The translations under genes were made by a program, and so were the position numbers. The notes under the pieces were generated by a model that saw nothing but the letters and a program-made list of their open reading frames with translations, had not been told where the DNA came from and searched no databases. A stretch of 64,000 nucleotides of DNA, from assembly GCA_019429275.1 (NCBI GenBank), contig JAHYJC010000014.1:1-64000 (forward strand). Reading direction: 5' to 3'. This DNA comes from Lentimicrobium sp. Its GTDB lineage: Bacteria > Bacteroidota > Bacteroidia > Bacteroidales > Lentimicrobiaceae. The first letter of the stretch is position 1. Each line of letters opens with the position of its first letter. Positions 51,811-61,451 of the stretch are shown piece after piece.

Positions 51811-53055
51811 ATGGGAACAGTATCTATTATACTCATCAGCATTGTGGTTTTTCTTACCATCATTCTAATGCTGGTAGGACTCTTGCTCTACGTAAGAAAA
51901 AAACTTACCCCACCGGGTAAAGTTAAGATTACCATTAACAATGATACCGTTTTGGATGCCGATCCGGGTTCGTCACTGCTCAGCACACTGGCCACTCAGA
52001 AAATATTTCTTCCTTCTGCCTGCGGAGGAGGAGGAACCTGTGCCATGTGCAAATGCCAGGTTTTTGAGGGTGCCGGAGATATTCTTCCAACTGAAAAAGG
52101 ATATTTTACCCGCAAAGAGCAACAGAACAACTGGAGGCTTGGTTGCCAGGTAAAAGTAAGAGGAGATCTGAATATCGGAATTCCAAAGGAAATTTTCGGC
52201 ATCAAGAAATGGGAATGCGAAGTGGTAAGCAACCGCAATGTAGCTACTTTCATCAAAGAATTTGTTGTTCGACTCCCCGAAGGTGAAACCCTTGATTTTC
52301 AATCAGGTGGATATATCCAGATCGATGTTCCGAAAGTTGATATTGATTTCAAGGATATTGTTGTAGAAGACAAATTCCTTGAAGACTGGGACAAACTGAA
52401 AATATGGGATCTCAAGATGAAAAACCCTGAACCGATTTTCAGGGCTTATTCAATGGCTAACTATCCTGCCGAAGGAAATATTGTAATGCTGAATATCCGC
52501 ATTGCAACTCCACCCTGGGACCGTGCCAAAAATCAATTCATGAACGTAAATCCAGGCATTTGCTCTTCCTACATTTTTTCACGCAAACCCGGTGATAAAG
52601 TAATGGTTTCTGGCCCTTACGGAGAATTCCACATCAAACATTCTGAAAAAGAAATGCTTTACATTGGTGGTGGTGCAGGTATGGCTCCTCTCAGATCGCA
52701 GATTTTCCACATGTTCCATACCGAAAAAACAAACCGTAAGGTTTCTTATTGGTATGGTGCAAGATCAATGCGCGAGGTATTCTATGATGATGAATTCATG
52801 GCTATTGAGAAAAAATTTCCAAATTTCAAATTTAATATTGCCCTGTCAGAACCCCTGCCCGAAGACAATTGGACTGGCTACAAGGGATTCATTCACCAGG
52901 TTGTTCTGGACAACTACCTCAATCAGCACCCAGAACCGGAAGAGATTGAATATTACCTCTGTGGCCCTCCAATGATGAACTCAGCAGTTTTTAAAATGCT
53001 TGACAATCTTGGAGTACCCAAAGAGAATATCGCCTTCGACGATTTCGGAGGATAA
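51811..53055 (+). CDS. nqrF: NQR subunit F (NADH-oxidising flavoprotein)
   Basis: This 414-aa subunit takes electrons from NADH. It has one N-terminal membrane helix (about 4-26), a [2Fe-2S] domain with C71, C77, C80 and C112 ([13 protein letters not shown] ... LGC), an FAD domain ([10 protein letters not shown]) and an NADH domain ([25 protein letters not shown]). The positions match Vibrio NqrF almost exactly. It ends the operon before a strong terminator. Confidence 0.95.
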   Translation: MGTVSIILISIVVFLTIILMLVGLLLYVRKKLTPPGKVKITINNDTVLDADPGSSLLSTLATQKIFLPSACGGGGTCAMCKCQVFEGAGDILPTEKGYFTRKEQQNNWRLGCQVKVRGDLNIGIPKEIFGIKKWECEVVSNRNVATFIKEFVVRLPEGETLDFQSGGYIQIDVPKVDIDFKDIVVEDKFLEDWDKLKIWDLKMKNPEPIFRAYSMANYPAEGNIVMLNIRIATPPWDRAKNQFMNVNPGICSSYIFSRKPGDKVMVSGPYGEFHIKHSEKEMLYIGGGAGMAPLRSQIFHMFHTEKTNRKVSYWYGARSMREVFYDDEFMAIEKKFPNFKFNIALSEPLPEDNWTGYKGFIHQVVLDNYLNQHPEPEEIEYYLCGPPMMNSAVFKMLDNLGVPKENIAFDDFGG

Positions 53056-53073
53056 ATTTCAAACTTAAAATTG

Positions 53074-53107
53074 AAAAAAGCGTTGGCATTGCCGGCGCTT
53101 TTTTTTT
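53074..53107 (+). terminator. Rho-independent terminator of the nqr operon
   Basis: AAAAAAGCG-TT-GGC-ATT-GCC-GG-CGC followed by nine T residues gives a nested stem with U-run 19 nt after the nqrF stop. Confidence 0.88.
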
Positions 53108-53150
53108 GAGCATTAATTCTTACTTTCGCATTACAAAAAAATGATCTGAA

Positions 53151-54170
53151 ATGACAAAAATCCGAACTCAATTCGCCCTTGCCCTTGTTATTATCATAAG
53201 CTTGTCGTCCTGCAGAAGATTGACAGATGAGAATGAAATCAAAATACATGGCATGGCACAGGGCACCTATTATGCCATAACCTTTTATGCTGCAGATAAC
53301 CATAATTTCAAGTCGGAAATCGACAGCTTTTTCAAGGCATTCGACAGATCAGCATCAGTTTATTTGTCCGAATCCGTGATCTCACGGTTCAATAACAACG
53401 ACCCGGCCACAATAGCCGATGAAGCCTTTATCACAGTATTTAATAAAGCCTTCGAAGTTTCAGAGGCAACACAGGGCGCATTTGATATCACTACCATGCC
53501 TCTTACAAATGCCTGGGGATTTGGGTTCACCGATCCAATGAAACTCGATAGTGCAATGGTTGATAGCCTTTTGAAACTTGTGGATTACAGGAAAATTTCG
53601 CTGGTTGATGGACAATTGATCAAAGCAAATCCCGATATCAAAATTGACTATAATGCCATTGCTCAGGGATATTCTGCTGATTTGATCGGGAAAATGCTGA
53701 GAGAAAAAGGAATAGATAATTATCTGATAGATGTTGGGGGTGAGGTTCTTGCCAGCGGAAAAAAACCTGACAGAACAAAATGGAAAGTGGGCATAGAAAA
53801 ACCTTCAAAAAATGCCAGCGACGACAGGGCAATTGATGTAATTGTGGAATTGGAGAACAAGGCGCTTGCTTCTTCAGGAAATTACCGCAGGTATTTCGTA
53901 AAAGATGGTATCAGATATTCTCACACCATCAATCCAAAAACAGGATTCCCGGTAAATCATACCCTGCTTAGTGTTTCTGTGCTGGCCAATGACTGCATGA
54001 CAGCCGATGCTTATGCAACTGCTTTTATGGTAATGGGGCTAGAGAAAGCTAAAGAGTTTCTCGGAAGTCATACCGGGCTGGAAGCACATTTTATCTATAC
54101 CAACATTGAAGGGAATTATGAAACGTGGACAAGTCCAGGACTTGAGATACTGATTGTCAAGAACAAATAA
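53151..54170 (+). CDS. apbE: FAD:protein FMN transferase ApbE (lipoprotein)
   Basis: ApbE attaches FMN covalently to Thr in NqrB and NqrC. The 339-aa product has a lipoprotein signal (LVIIISLSSC, Cys21), the family motifs GTYYAITFYAAD, IDYNAIAQGYSADLIGKML, DVGGEVLASGKKP and SHTINPKTGFPVNHTLLSVSV, and normal length. It lies beyond the nqr terminator, with TACTTTCG near 53121 as a weak -7 box, so it may have its own promoter. Confidence 0.94.
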   Translation: MTKIRTQFALALVIIISLSSCRRLTDENEIKIHGMAQGTYYAITFYAADNHNFKSEIDSFFKAFDRSASVYLSESVISRFNNNDPATIADEAFITVFNKAFEVSEATQGAFDITTMPLTNAWGFGFTDPMKLDSAMVDSLLKLVDYRKISLVDGQLIKANPDIKIDYNAIAQGYSADLIGKMLREKGIDNYLIDVGGEVLASGKKPDRTKWKVGIEKPSKNASDDRAIDVIVELENKALASSGNYRRYFVKDGIRYSHTINPKTGFPVNHTLLSVSVLANDCMTADAYATAFMVMGLEKAKEFLGSHTGLEAHFIYTNIEGNYETWTSPGLEILIVKNK

Positions 54171-54184
54171 ATAGCTTAGGCAGC

Positions 54185-54373
54185 TTATTCATTATCGCAG
54201 GCAACACCTTCAGACTTCCCGCAAGTGCAACCTAATCGCTGACCGGTATTCGGATCAACACTGCTACAAGATTTTTTAAATTCACCACCTTTTTTAAGGA
54301 ACATTTTTATTGCAATTCCGGCAATTGAGAATCCGATAATAACGACAGCAAGTAAAAGAACTTTAAGTATCAT
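54185..54373 (-). CDS. NqrM-like small membrane protein with four cysteines
   Basis: This 62-aa protein has one membrane helix (about 3-26) and a Cys-rich C-terminal tail with the pattern SC...GCTC...AC, four cysteines in all. NqrM (DUF539), which helps insert Fe into NqrD/NqrE, has the same topology and a similar cysteine spacing (SC-x about 10-CxC-x few-C). The gene is convergent with apbE, right beside the nqr operon. The identity is inferred from layout and context, not from close sequence likeness. Confidence 0.65.
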   Translation of the reverse strand: MILKVLLLAVVIIGFSIAGIAIKMFLKKGGEFKKSCSSVDPNTGQRLGCTCGKSEGVACDNE

Positions 54374-54468
54374 GAGAAAAATTTATATTTTTTTTGTTTA
54401 TTGAAAAAATTACCTGTTTATAAATAAACAGTAAATTTATTTAAAAGTTAAGCACCCCTTAAGGTTTA

Positions 54469-55245
54469 CTATGAATTTTTCTTCGTTTGCCTGTTAATTT
54501 CATAACAAAATATTCCTGTAGCCATGGAAGCATTTAACGATTCAGCTCTTCCCTGCTCTCCAGGAATAGCTGAAGGAATGGTCAGGCGATGAGAAACATG
54601 TAATTGAATATGTTTTGAAATGCCATGTGACTCATTCCCAATTACAAGTATGCCATGGTTTCCAAAAACTACATCTGAAATTGATTCTCCATCCAGCAAT
54701 GCACCATAAACCGGAGAGGACTTTGCGGCATCCTGCAGAAACAAATTCAAATCGGTATAAAATACGGGAATCCTGAAAATTGAACCCATACTTGCCTGCA
54801 CTACTTTTGGATTCCAGATATCCACAGTACCGGTTGAAGCAACAATTCCCAGAATACCAAACCAGTCGGCAGTACGGATGATGGTTCCCATATTTCCCGG
54901 ATCACGGATTTGATCGAGGGCAAGTATCCATTCCTGACTAAAGGATTTTAGTCCTTCGCTTTCTTTAATATAAGCCACAGCCAATACCTGGTTGGGTGTA
55001 GTAAGGTTACTTATTTTCCCTAGTTCAGAATCATTGATCTCTACTATTTCGACAAGATACCTGTCAGCAGGAAGATGTTCGCCTGAAATCCAATCTTTGG
55101 TAGCAAAAATGGTTTTAATCCGGAAATCGCTATTCAGGAGTTCTTTAACCATTTTTACTCCCTCAACCACAAACAAACCCTCCTCTTGTCTGAATTTACT
55201 CAAACGAAGGGAAGTGACAAGTTTTAACTGGTTTCTGCTAAGCAT
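54469..55245 (-). CDS. SpoU/TrmH-family RNA 2'-O-methyltransferase
   Basis: This 258-aa enzyme has an N-terminal substrate-binding region and a SPOUT knot with the family motifs ILALDQIRDPGNMGTIIRTADWFG (motif 1), ILVIGNESHGIS (motif 2) and LTIPSAIPGEQGRAESLNASMATGI (motif 3, Asn and Ser for AdoMet). It probably methylates a ribose in rRNA or tRNA; the exact target cannot be told. A terminator stands just upstream. Confidence 0.9.
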   Translation of the reverse strand: MLSRNQLKLVTSLRLSKFRQEEGLFVVEGVKMVKELLNSDFRIKTIFATKDWISGEHLPADRYLVEIVEINDSELGKISNLTTPNQVLAVAYIKESEGLKSFSQEWILALDQIRDPGNMGTIIRTADWFGILGIVASTGTVDIWNPKVVQASMGSIFRIPVFYTDLNLFLQDAAKSSPVYGALLDGESISDVVFGNHGILVIGNESHGISKHIQLHVSHRLTIPSAIPGEQGRAESLNASMATGIFCYEINRQTKKNS

Positions 55246-55252
55246 AATGTAG

Positions 55253-55278
55253 AAAAATCCCGGCTTTTGACCGGGATT
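55253..55278 (-). terminator. Rho-independent terminator of the rpsF-rpsR-rplI operon
   Basis: AATCCCGG-TCAAAAG-CCGGGATT followed by TTT on the minus strand, starting 26 nt after the rplI stop and 8 nt before the methyltransferase ATG. Confidence 0.8.
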
Positions 55279-55303
55279 AAAAATACAAAGATTATTTCAG
55301 GCA

Positions 55304-55753
55304 CTACTCAGCGAAAACTTCAAAGTTTATCATTATGCTTACTCCTTTGTGAAGCATAACTTTTGCTTTGTATTCGCCAACTTCTTTTACTGAATCACCG
55401 TCGAGGTGAATTTTCTTGCGATCTACGTCGTAGTTAAACTGTGCTTTGAGTGCTTCGGCAATCTGTAATGAGTTAACCGAACCAAAGATTTTACCGGTTG
55501 AAGCTACCTTGGCACCGATTTTCACAGTAACAGTTTCGAGTAATTTTGCAAGTGCTTCTGCCTCGTTGCGAACTTTATCCTCTTTAAACGCTTTTTGTTT
55601 CAGCGTTTCGGAATTCATTTTCACATTTGATTCAGTAGCGAGAATTGCAAAACCCTGAGGAATCAAATAATTGCGGCCATAACCATCGCGAACCTTAACA
55701 ATTTCGGTTGCATAACCCAAGCTGGGGATATCTTTTTTAAGAATTACATCCAT
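55304..55753 (-). CDS. rplI: Ribosomal protein bL9
   Basis: This 149-aa 50S protein has the N-terminal domain starting MDVILKKDIPSLG with RDGYGRNYLIPQGFA, a long connecting helix and a C-terminal domain. Length is normal. Last gene of rpsF-rpsR-rplI, 13 nt after rpsR. Confidence 0.96.
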   Translation of the reverse strand: MDVILKKDIPSLGYATEIVKVRDGYGRNYLIPQGFAILATESNVKMNSETLKQKAFKEDKVRNEAEALAKLLETVTVKIGAKVASTGKIFGSVNSLQIAEALKAQFNYDVDRKKIHLDGDSVKEVGEYKAKVMLHKGVSIMINFEVFAE

Positions 55754-55766
55754 CGTTCTTTCCTCC

Positions 55767-56039
55767 TTATTTTAACAAGTCTGCCACGTAAGGCATCAGG
55801 GCGATATGACGGGCCCTTTTTACAGCCTGAGCTACTTTGCGCTGATACTTGGTCGAAGTTCCGGTTATACGGCGCGGTAGAATTTTACCCTGCTCATTTA
55901 CGAATTTCATTAAAAAGTCAGCATCTTTATAGTCAATATATTTAATGCCGCTCTTTTTGAACCGGCAGTACTTTTTCTTCTTAACATCTACCGCAATCGG
56001 GGTTAGATATTTTATTTCGTTGTTTGCTTGATTTGCCAT
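55767..56039 (-). CDS. rpsR: Ribosomal protein bS18
   Basis: This 90-aa 30S protein contains [19 protein letters not shown] and the RNA-binding [27 protein letters not shown] motif. It pairs with S6 in the 30S platform, and lies between rpsF and rplI as usual. Confidence 0.96.
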   Translation of the reverse strand: MANQANNEIKYLTPIAVDVKKKKYCRFKKSGIKYIDYKDADFLMKFVNEQGKILPRRITGTSTKYQRKVAQAVKRARHIALMPYVADLLK

Positions 56040-56063
56040 TTCTCAATGATTTAAAAATTTAAC

Positions 56064-56426
56064 CTATGCTTCGGCTTTGGCTTCAGCAGCTGCGGCAGCT
56101 TTGATTACACGTCTCTTTTCGCTGTAGGCAACTGCATGCTTATCCAGGGCAACGGTGAGAAAGCGTAATATGCGCTCATCACGTTTGAATGCCACTTCCA
56201 GATCATTGATCAGCGGACCTTCGCATTTAAATTCGATTAAATGATAAAATCCTGAAGTTTTTTTCTGGATGGGATATGCCAACTTGCGCAAGCCCCAGTG
56301 ATCTTCATAGACTATCTCAGCCCCCTTGTCTTTCAGCAATTTCTGAAATTTTACAACCGCTTCCTTCATCTGTTCATCAGACAAAACGGGAGTCATAATG
56401 AAAACGGTTTCATAGTTTTTCAACAT
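56064..56426 (-). CDS. rpsF: Ribosomal protein bS6
   Basis: This 120-aa protein has the S6 ferredoxin-like core ([37 protein letters not shown]) and an Ala/Glu-rich C-terminal tail ([14 protein letters not shown]). First gene of the S6-S18-L9 operon; a -7 box is 49 nt upstream. Confidence 0.96.
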   Translation of the reverse strand: MLKNYETVFIMTPVLSDEQMKEAVVKFQKLLKDKGAEIVYEDHWGLRKLAYPIQKKTSGFYHLIEFKCEGPLINDLEVAFKRDERILRFLTVALDKHAVAYSEKRRVIKAAAAAEAKAEA

Positions 56427-56474
56427 CTGCGTTTAGGTTTAATTTTTAATTTAAGGTATTTTTAAAACGGACTG

Positions 56475-56482
56475 CAAAAGTA
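56475..56482 (-). promoter_or_regulatory. -7 promoter box of rpsF-rpsR-rplI
   Basis: The minus strand reads TACTTTTG (TAnnTTTG), 49 nt before the rpsF ATG. Confidence 0.55.
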
Positions 56483-56541
56483 CAAAAATTTCCATTAAAA
56501 AAACCTAATTCATCATTCATTTTTAATTTCATTCCAATCCT

Positions 56542-57681
56542 TTATTTTATTGACGCTTTAAGGATTTCACTGCAAATAAATCCAGCAGCTTTGCCATCGC
56601 CAAATACAGGAGGAAAATTTTGAGGCGGGTCTTTTGAGAATTTCTCAAGTGCTTTAATGATTGCCGTTTCTTCGGCATCAGTAATTATTCCGGCTCCTGC
56701 TTCAACAATTTCGGTCCACTCTGTCTCAGTCCGGGCTATGATACAGGGCTTCCCGAAAAAGTAGGCTTCTTTCTGAACCCCGCCCGAATCGGTCAAAACA
56801 ACAGCTGCATGTTTTTCGAGCCAGATCATTTCAAGGAAAGAAACAGGAGGAGTAATCCGGAACAGAGTATTTTCAGTAATCTGCTTATAAAGCACTGCTC
56901 CGGGTTTTTTCTCCAGTATTTTGGCTGTTCTCGGATGCAAGGGCATAATGACCTGTTTTTGATGCTTCAGGCTGAATTGATTCAAAGCGCTGAATATATT
57001 GCTCAGCCTTTCAGGATTATCGGTATTGCTATCGCGATGGATGGTAGCCAGAATAAAATTCTCTGAATCAGCTTCGACTCCAACCGGTCGCCGGGCAATT
57101 TCTGCAAAGTGAAGGCTATTGTCATACATTACATCTCCGCAGTGATATATTTTTGGATTATCACTTGTATATGGCGGTGTAGTATGGGCTTCAAATCCTT
57201 CAAGCAACAGGTTTGAAAATCCGGTAGCCGTTGGGCTAAAAAGCAGCGTAGACGCATGATCGCACATAATGCGGTTGATCTCTTCGGGCATGGTTTTATT
57301 GAATGAACGCAGGCCGGCTTCAATATGAGCAATAGGAATATGAAGTTTTGATGCTGCAATTGCTCCGGCCAGGGTCGAATTTGTATCACCGTACAAAACA
57401 AGAAAATCAGGCTTTTCCGCGATCAGAATTTCTTCAATGCCTTCAATCATTCGGGCAGTTTGCACTCCATGCATTCCGCTACCAACAGCCAGGTTATAAT
57501 CGGGCTGGGGAATACCCAGTTCATCGAAAAACACCTGCGACATATTTTCGTCGTAATGCTGGCCGGTGTGTACGATAACTTCTTCAATACCTTGAGAAAA
57601 ATTGTTGCGGACTGCCCTGCTTAAAGCTGCTGCTTTAATAATTTGAGGCCTGGCACCAATGACTGTGAGTATTTTTATCAT
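56542..57681 (-). CDS. wecB: UDP-N-acetylglucosamine 2-epimerase (non-hydrolysing)
   Basis: This 379-aa enzyme converts UDP-GlcNAc to UDP-ManNAc for cell-surface polysaccharide. It has the family starts GARPQIIKAAALSRA and VIVHTGQHYDENMSQVFF, active-site HIEAGLRSFNKTMPEEINR, and the UDP-binding LTDSGGVQKEAYFFGKPCI with TEWTE. It is followed 17 nt downstream by the next radC-direction gene's end; no polysaccharide cluster surrounds it. Confidence 0.93.
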   Translation of the reverse strand: MIKILTVIGARPQIIKAAALSRAVRNNFSQGIEEVIVHTGQHYDENMSQVFFDELGIPQPDYNLAVGSGMHGVQTARMIEGIEEILIAEKPDFLVLYGDTNSTLAGAIAASKLHIPIAHIEAGLRSFNKTMPEEINRIMCDHASTLLFSPTATGFSNLLLEGFEAHTTPPYTSDNPKIYHCGDVMYDNSLHFAEIARRPVGVEADSENFILATIHRDSNTDNPERLSNIFSALNQFSLKHQKQVIMPLHPRTAKILEKKPGAVLYKQITENTLFRITPPVSFLEMIWLEKHAAVVLTDSGGVQKEAYFFGKPCIIARTETEWTEIVEAGAGIITDAEETAIIKALEKFSKDPPQNFPPVFGDGKAAGFICSEILKASIK

Positions 57682-57698
57682 ATACTTATGTAAATTGT

Positions 57699-58397
57699 TT
57701 AAATCAGACCATTGTCGGCAAAGCTGAAATAATTCTCATCTGCTATGATCAAATGATCCAGCACTTTAATATCCAGAAAGTTTCCTGCATTTTTGATCTT
57801 ATCTGTCAGCTTTTTATCAGCGTCGCTCGGAGTCAGGTTTCCTGAAGGATGATTATGACAAAGAATGATTCCGGCAGCATTCTGTTCCAAAGCCAGCTTG
57901 AATACCTTTTTAGGGTCAACCACGGTACCGGCCTGCCCACCTTCACTTATTTGTTCAATGGATATTTTCCGGTTGGCATGATTCAGCAAAAGTATCCAGA
58001 ATTCCTCATACAGGCAGTCGGCTACGCTGGTGTAGAGCAAATCAAAAGCATCGCGGCTTGATGAAACGGTTTTACGCACAGGAACTTCGGCCTGCCGCCG
58101 GCGCATTCCCAGCTCAAGTGCAGCAATGATACTGACTGCCTTCGCTTCGCCTATACCTTTGAAGCGCATCAGATCATCAACTGATAGTTTTGAAAGCTCA
58201 ATAAGGTTTTGATTTGCTTTTTGCAGAAGGGTGCGACCAAGTTCCACCGCCGACTGAGTTACCGAACCCGATCGAAGCAATACTGCAAGGAGTTCAGCAT
58301 CGCTGAGCGATTCTTTGCCTTTATGGATTAATTTTTCTCGTGGCTGGTCATCCTGCGCCCATTTATGTATCGGAACTCTTGCCGGGTTTTCATCCAT
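57699..58397 (-). CDS. radC: RadC/JAB-domain protein
   Basis: This 232-aa protein has an N-terminal HhH-like region (LSVDDLMRFKGIGEAKAVSI) and a JAB/MPN metalloprotease-like domain with HNHPSGNLTPSDAD (HxHx7-8D) near 175. Complete and normal length; despite the name, a repair role is not established. It lies 17 nt before the epimerase in the same direction. Confidence 0.93.
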   Translation of the reverse strand: MDENPARVPIHKWAQDDQPREKLIHKGKESLSDAELLAVLLRSGSVTQSAVELGRTLLQKANQNLIELSKLSVDDLMRFKGIGEAKAVSIIAALELGMRRRQAEVPVRKTVSSSRDAFDLLYTSVADCLYEEFWILLLNHANRKISIEQISEGGQAGTVVDPKKVFKLALEQNAAGIILCHNHPSGNLTPSDADKKLTDKIKNAGNFLDIKVLDHLIIADENYFSFADNGLI

Positions 58398-58440
58398 ATA
58401 ACGAATAATTTATATCTGCTAAAATACACATAATGTAAAC

Positions 58441-58470
58441 AAAAAAACCCCCGCACAAAAGCACGAGGGT
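58441..58470 (-). terminator. Rho-independent terminator of rpsT
   Basis: On the minus strand a 10-bp stem (ACCCTCGTGC pairing with GTGCGGGGGT, with three wobble pairs and a TTTT loop) is followed by seven T residues, 20 nt after the rpsT stop. Confidence 0.85.
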
Positions 58471-58490
58471 CGTAATTAATCTCTAATTAA

Positions 58491-58745
58491 TTATGCCATT
58501 TTATTAACGAAACGGGTAAGCTTTGACTTAAGATTACCAGCCTTATTTTTGTGAATAACGGTTTTCTTGGCAAGTTTATCGATCAGTGAGATAAGTTTAG
58601 GTAGCTTTTCTGAAGCTTCCGTTTTGTTATCCATTGCCCTGAATTTACGAACTGCATTGCGCATGGTTTTGCTGTAATACCTATTGCGCAAACGACGGGT
58701 TTCGCTTGATCTGATTCTTTTGAGTGATGATTTGTGATTTGCCAT
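58491..58745 (-). CDS. rpsT: Ribosomal protein bS20
   Basis: This 84-aa basic helical protein has the S20 pattern ([21 protein letters not shown], then [23 protein letters not shown]). It follows the tRNA-Glu gene by 18 nt and ends at a terminator, so the two may share a transcript. Confidence 0.96.
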   Translation of the reverse strand: MANHKSSLKRIRSSETRRLRNRYYSKTMRNAVRKFRAMDNKTEASEKLPKLISLIDKLAKKTVIHKNKAGNLKSKLTRFVNKMA

Positions 58746-58763
58746 TTTGTTAAATCTGTTTTG

Positions 58764-58835
58764 TAGTCCGTAGGGGAATCGAACCCCTATTACCAGGATG
58801 AAAACCTGGCGTCCTAACCGTTAGACGAACGGACC
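58764..58835 (-). tRNA. tRNA-Glu (UUC)
   Basis: A 72-nt cloverleaf on the minus strand: acceptor GGTCCGT/ACGGACT, anticodon arm CCAGG-TTTTCAT-CCTGG with anticodon TTC, T-arm AGGGG-TTCGATT-CCCCT. The CCA end is not encoded, normal for this phylum. A -7 box lies at 58862-58869. Confidence 0.97.
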
Positions 58836-58861
58836 ATCAGGAGTTTATTGTTTTGGGACTG

Positions 58862-58869
58862 CAAATGTA
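58862..58869 (-). promoter_or_regulatory. -7 promoter box of tRNA-Glu-rpsT
   Basis: The minus strand reads TACATTTG (TAnnTTTG), 27 nt before the tRNA 5' end. Confidence 0.5.
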
Positions 58870-58999
58870 CAACTATTTTTTATTCCTCCAAATATCAATA
58901 TATTTTTTTTCACAATTTATGAATTTACACTCATTTAATGCGATAAATACTGATAATCAGATATATGGATAGATTCTATATTCCTTCTCACATTGAAAG

Positions 59000-59686
59000 T
59001 TACTCTGCCGGGTCAGCCTGAAATCGAAAACCCAGCCGTTTTCCGGTTTTTAAAGTCATATTATCGAGTGAAGCCTGGATATCTGATACGGTTACCATTT
59101 TGACTTCATCATAAGGTGGCGTCAGCAAATCGAAATTAATGGTGTAGAGAATGGCCGATTCAATAATTTGTGCAACAGAGTCGCGATTGACCAATGAAGT
59201 GGAGAAGTTGTTGTAAAGCATTCCCAACTCTCTTTTTCCTTCAATAAAGTAATGCAGGTCTCGGTTTACAAAGATTCTGCCAATCATATATCCAATATCA
59301 TTTATCCTGTTGTATTTAAATGAGTCGGCCAAAAAATTAAATACATTGATAACACCGCAATACGATCGGGTTTTGTCGTCATGAATGTAATTGGTTTTCA
59401 TCACTTCATGGGTTCTCGAAAACTCAAAAATATTGGTGTGCATCATAAAAAGCAGTACATCACCTCCGAATTTAAGTTCAAACTCAAATTCACCTCTGTC
59501 TCTGAAATCAAAAGGAATCAGCTGCTCATTACCGTTAAACCGCTCCTGGTAGTCTCTCACCATTTCAATAATCACACTTTTAAACTGCCTGAAAGTGGTT
59601 AATGTTTTCTGATAAACCTCTTGCTTGAGCAGAGCTTTGTTTCTCAGAACTTCAAACAAATCTGATCTGGGATTGCTGTCTTCCAT
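59000..59686 (-). CDS. Conserved hypothetical Bacteroidota protein
   Basis: This 228-aa soluble protein has no signal peptide or membrane helix. It has helical segments at the N-terminus (FEVLRNKALLKQEVYQKTLTTFRQFKSVI) and a mixed core (LKFGGDVLLFMMHTNIFEF; GVINVFNFLADSF; IGYMIGRIFVNRDLHYFIEG). It has the look of a conserved core gene of Bacteroidales. I do not know its function. Confidence 0.7.
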   Translation of the reverse strand: MEDSNPRSDLFEVLRNKALLKQEVYQKTLTTFRQFKSVIIEMVRDYQERFNGNEQLIPFDFRDRGEFEFELKFGGDVLLFMMHTNIFEFSRTHEVMKTNYIHDDKTRSYCGVINVFNFLADSFKYNRINDIGYMIGRIFVNRDLHYFIEGKRELGMLYNNFSTSLVNRDSVAQIIESAILYTINFDLLTPPYDEVKMVTVSDIQASLDNMTLKTGKRLGFRFQADPAE

Positions 59687-59811
59687 ATAAAAAAGTTCAG
59701 ATTCAAAAATAGGTTGCTTGATGCAAACCTAATTGTTTTCAGGCTTACTTGCAACAAAATATGAGGAAAGTTCAGAAAATAATTAAGTTGCAGATTCTTT
59801 GCAACCAGAAA

Positions 59812-61374
59812 TCAAATAACCCCCATTTTTACAGCGACAGCTTGTGCAGACCGCTGCCCATCCATAGCTGATGAAACAATACCTCCGGCATAACCTGAAC
59901 CTTCTCCGCAAGGATAAAGCCCTTCGAGTTGAGAATGACAAAGGGTTTGTTCGTCTCTGGGTATTCTGACCGGTGAAGAGGTGCGCGACTCGAAACCTGT
60001 GAGAACAGCATCGGAGGTAATAAAACCTTTCATTTTCCGGTCAAAATCATGAAAAGCAATTTTTAATCTTGCGGCAACAAATCCAGGCAGGAGCTCATGA
60101 AGGGGAAGGCTTACCAATCCCGGATTATATGAACACGGGGGAAGTGAGGAAGAAATCTTATCTTTCAGAAAATCTGTCAGGCGCTGAGCAGGTGCTTTAA
60201 AACTTCCGCCTGAAGCAGCCCATGCACGCTGTTCAAGGCTGCGCTGCAATTCAAGTGCGGCAAATGCTCCGGCATCATTGTATTGCTGCCAATCTTCGGG
60301 TTCTATAGCTACGGCGATACCAGAGTTTGCGTAAGGTGAATTGCGCATGGAATTCGACATGCCATTGACCACAATTTCTCTGTTTTCGGTGGCAGCTGGT
60401 ACAATAATTCCTCCCGGACACATACAAAACGAAAATACGCCCCGGCCATCTGCCTGGGTTACAAGACTGTATGTTGCTGCTGGTATGTGAGGCCCGCGGT
60501 CTTCCAGGCGGTATTGTATCCGGTCGATCAACTGCTGCGGATGTTCCACCCTTACTCCCAGAGCAAAGGGCTTTGCCTCGAGGGCAAGATTTGCGCGACT
60601 GAGCATTTCATAAACATCGCGTGCCGAATGACCGGTTGCCATAATAACAGCATTTGCTTTATATTCATTATTCAAATGATCAACAACACCTTTTATTTTC
60701 CCTTTGTTTATCAAAAGTGTGGTTATCCTCCTGTTAAAGTAAAATTCACCACCAGCTTCCAGAATGGTCCTTCGCATGGAAGCTATGATTCCAGGAAGCC
60801 GGTCGGTGCCGATGTGAGGATGTGCATCAATAAGTATATCTTCCGAAGCGCCATGTTCGACGAATATCCTTAAAATCCCTGAAACATCACCTCTTTTGTT
60901 TGAACGCGTATATAATTTTCCATCAGAGTAAGTACCGGCCCCACCTTCTCCAAAGCAGTAATTTGAATCAGGATTAAGTTTCTCGCCCCGATTGAGCAGT
61001 GCGATGTCATATTTGCGGGCTTTTACATCTTTTCCGCGCTCAATTATCACAGGCTTCAAGCCATTTGAGATGAGGGTGAGCGCAGCAAACAAACCGGCAG
61101 GTCCGGCACCTACAACCAAAACAACGGGTCTGTGAGAAATATCAGGATATACCGTTTTAGTAATTTTCTCGGAATGCGGTAAGTGTTCACTTATAAAAAT
61201 CTCCGCTTTCAGCCTGAAAACCAACTTATTACGGGCATCAATGGAACGTTTGAGCGGTCTTATATGAAATATTTTCCCCTGAGGAATGCCCAGGATTGAA
61301 GCAGCAACATGTTTCCACCTTAGTGGATCAGCTGCTTCGGAAGGGTTCAACTTTATTTCAAGAATTTTCCTCAT
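59812..61374 (-). CDS. FAD-dependent oxidoreductase (BaiN/NAD(P)-like family)
   Basis: This 520-aa flavoprotein has an N-terminal region of about 90 residues (RPLKRSIDARNKLVFRLKAEIF) and then an FAD-binding Rossmann fold VLVVGAGPAGLFAALTLI near 100, GEGGAGTYSDGKLYTR and the C-terminal FAD motif YPCGEGSGYAGGIVSSAMDG. The layout matches widely distributed uncharacterised dehydrogenases. Substrate unknown. Confidence 0.85.
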   Translation of the reverse strand: MRKILEIKLNPSEAADPLRWKHVAASILGIPQGKIFHIRPLKRSIDARNKLVFRLKAEIFISEHLPHSEKITKTVYPDISHRPVVLVVGAGPAGLFAALTLISNGLKPVIIERGKDVKARKYDIALLNRGEKLNPDSNYCFGEGGAGTYSDGKLYTRSNKRGDVSGILRIFVEHGASEDILIDAHPHIGTDRLPGIIASMRRTILEAGGEFYFNRRITTLLINKGKIKGVVDHLNNEYKANAVIMATGHSARDVYEMLSRANLALEAKPFALGVRVEHPQQLIDRIQYRLEDRGPHIPAATYSLVTQADGRGVFSFCMCPGGIIVPAATENREIVVNGMSNSMRNSPYANSGIAVAIEPEDWQQYNDAGAFAALELQRSLEQRAWAASGGSFKAPAQRLTDFLKDKISSSLPPCSYNPGLVSLPLHELLPGFVAARLKIAFHDFDRKMKGFITSDAVLTGFESRTSSPVRIPRDEQTLCHSQLEGLYPCGEGSGYAGGIVSSAMDGQRSAQAVAVKMGVI

Positions 61375-61451
61375 GAACAGGAAAAATTTTATAAAATCAT
61401 TCGGTTGCCTTATTGAAAGACCATGCAGAAAACTTACTGAAAATTTTATGA

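Noticed and set aside
53121..53128. TACTTTCG as a firm promoter for apbE
   Set aside because: It deviates from TAnnTTTG and has no -33 element at normal spacing, so it is mentioned only as a weak possibility.
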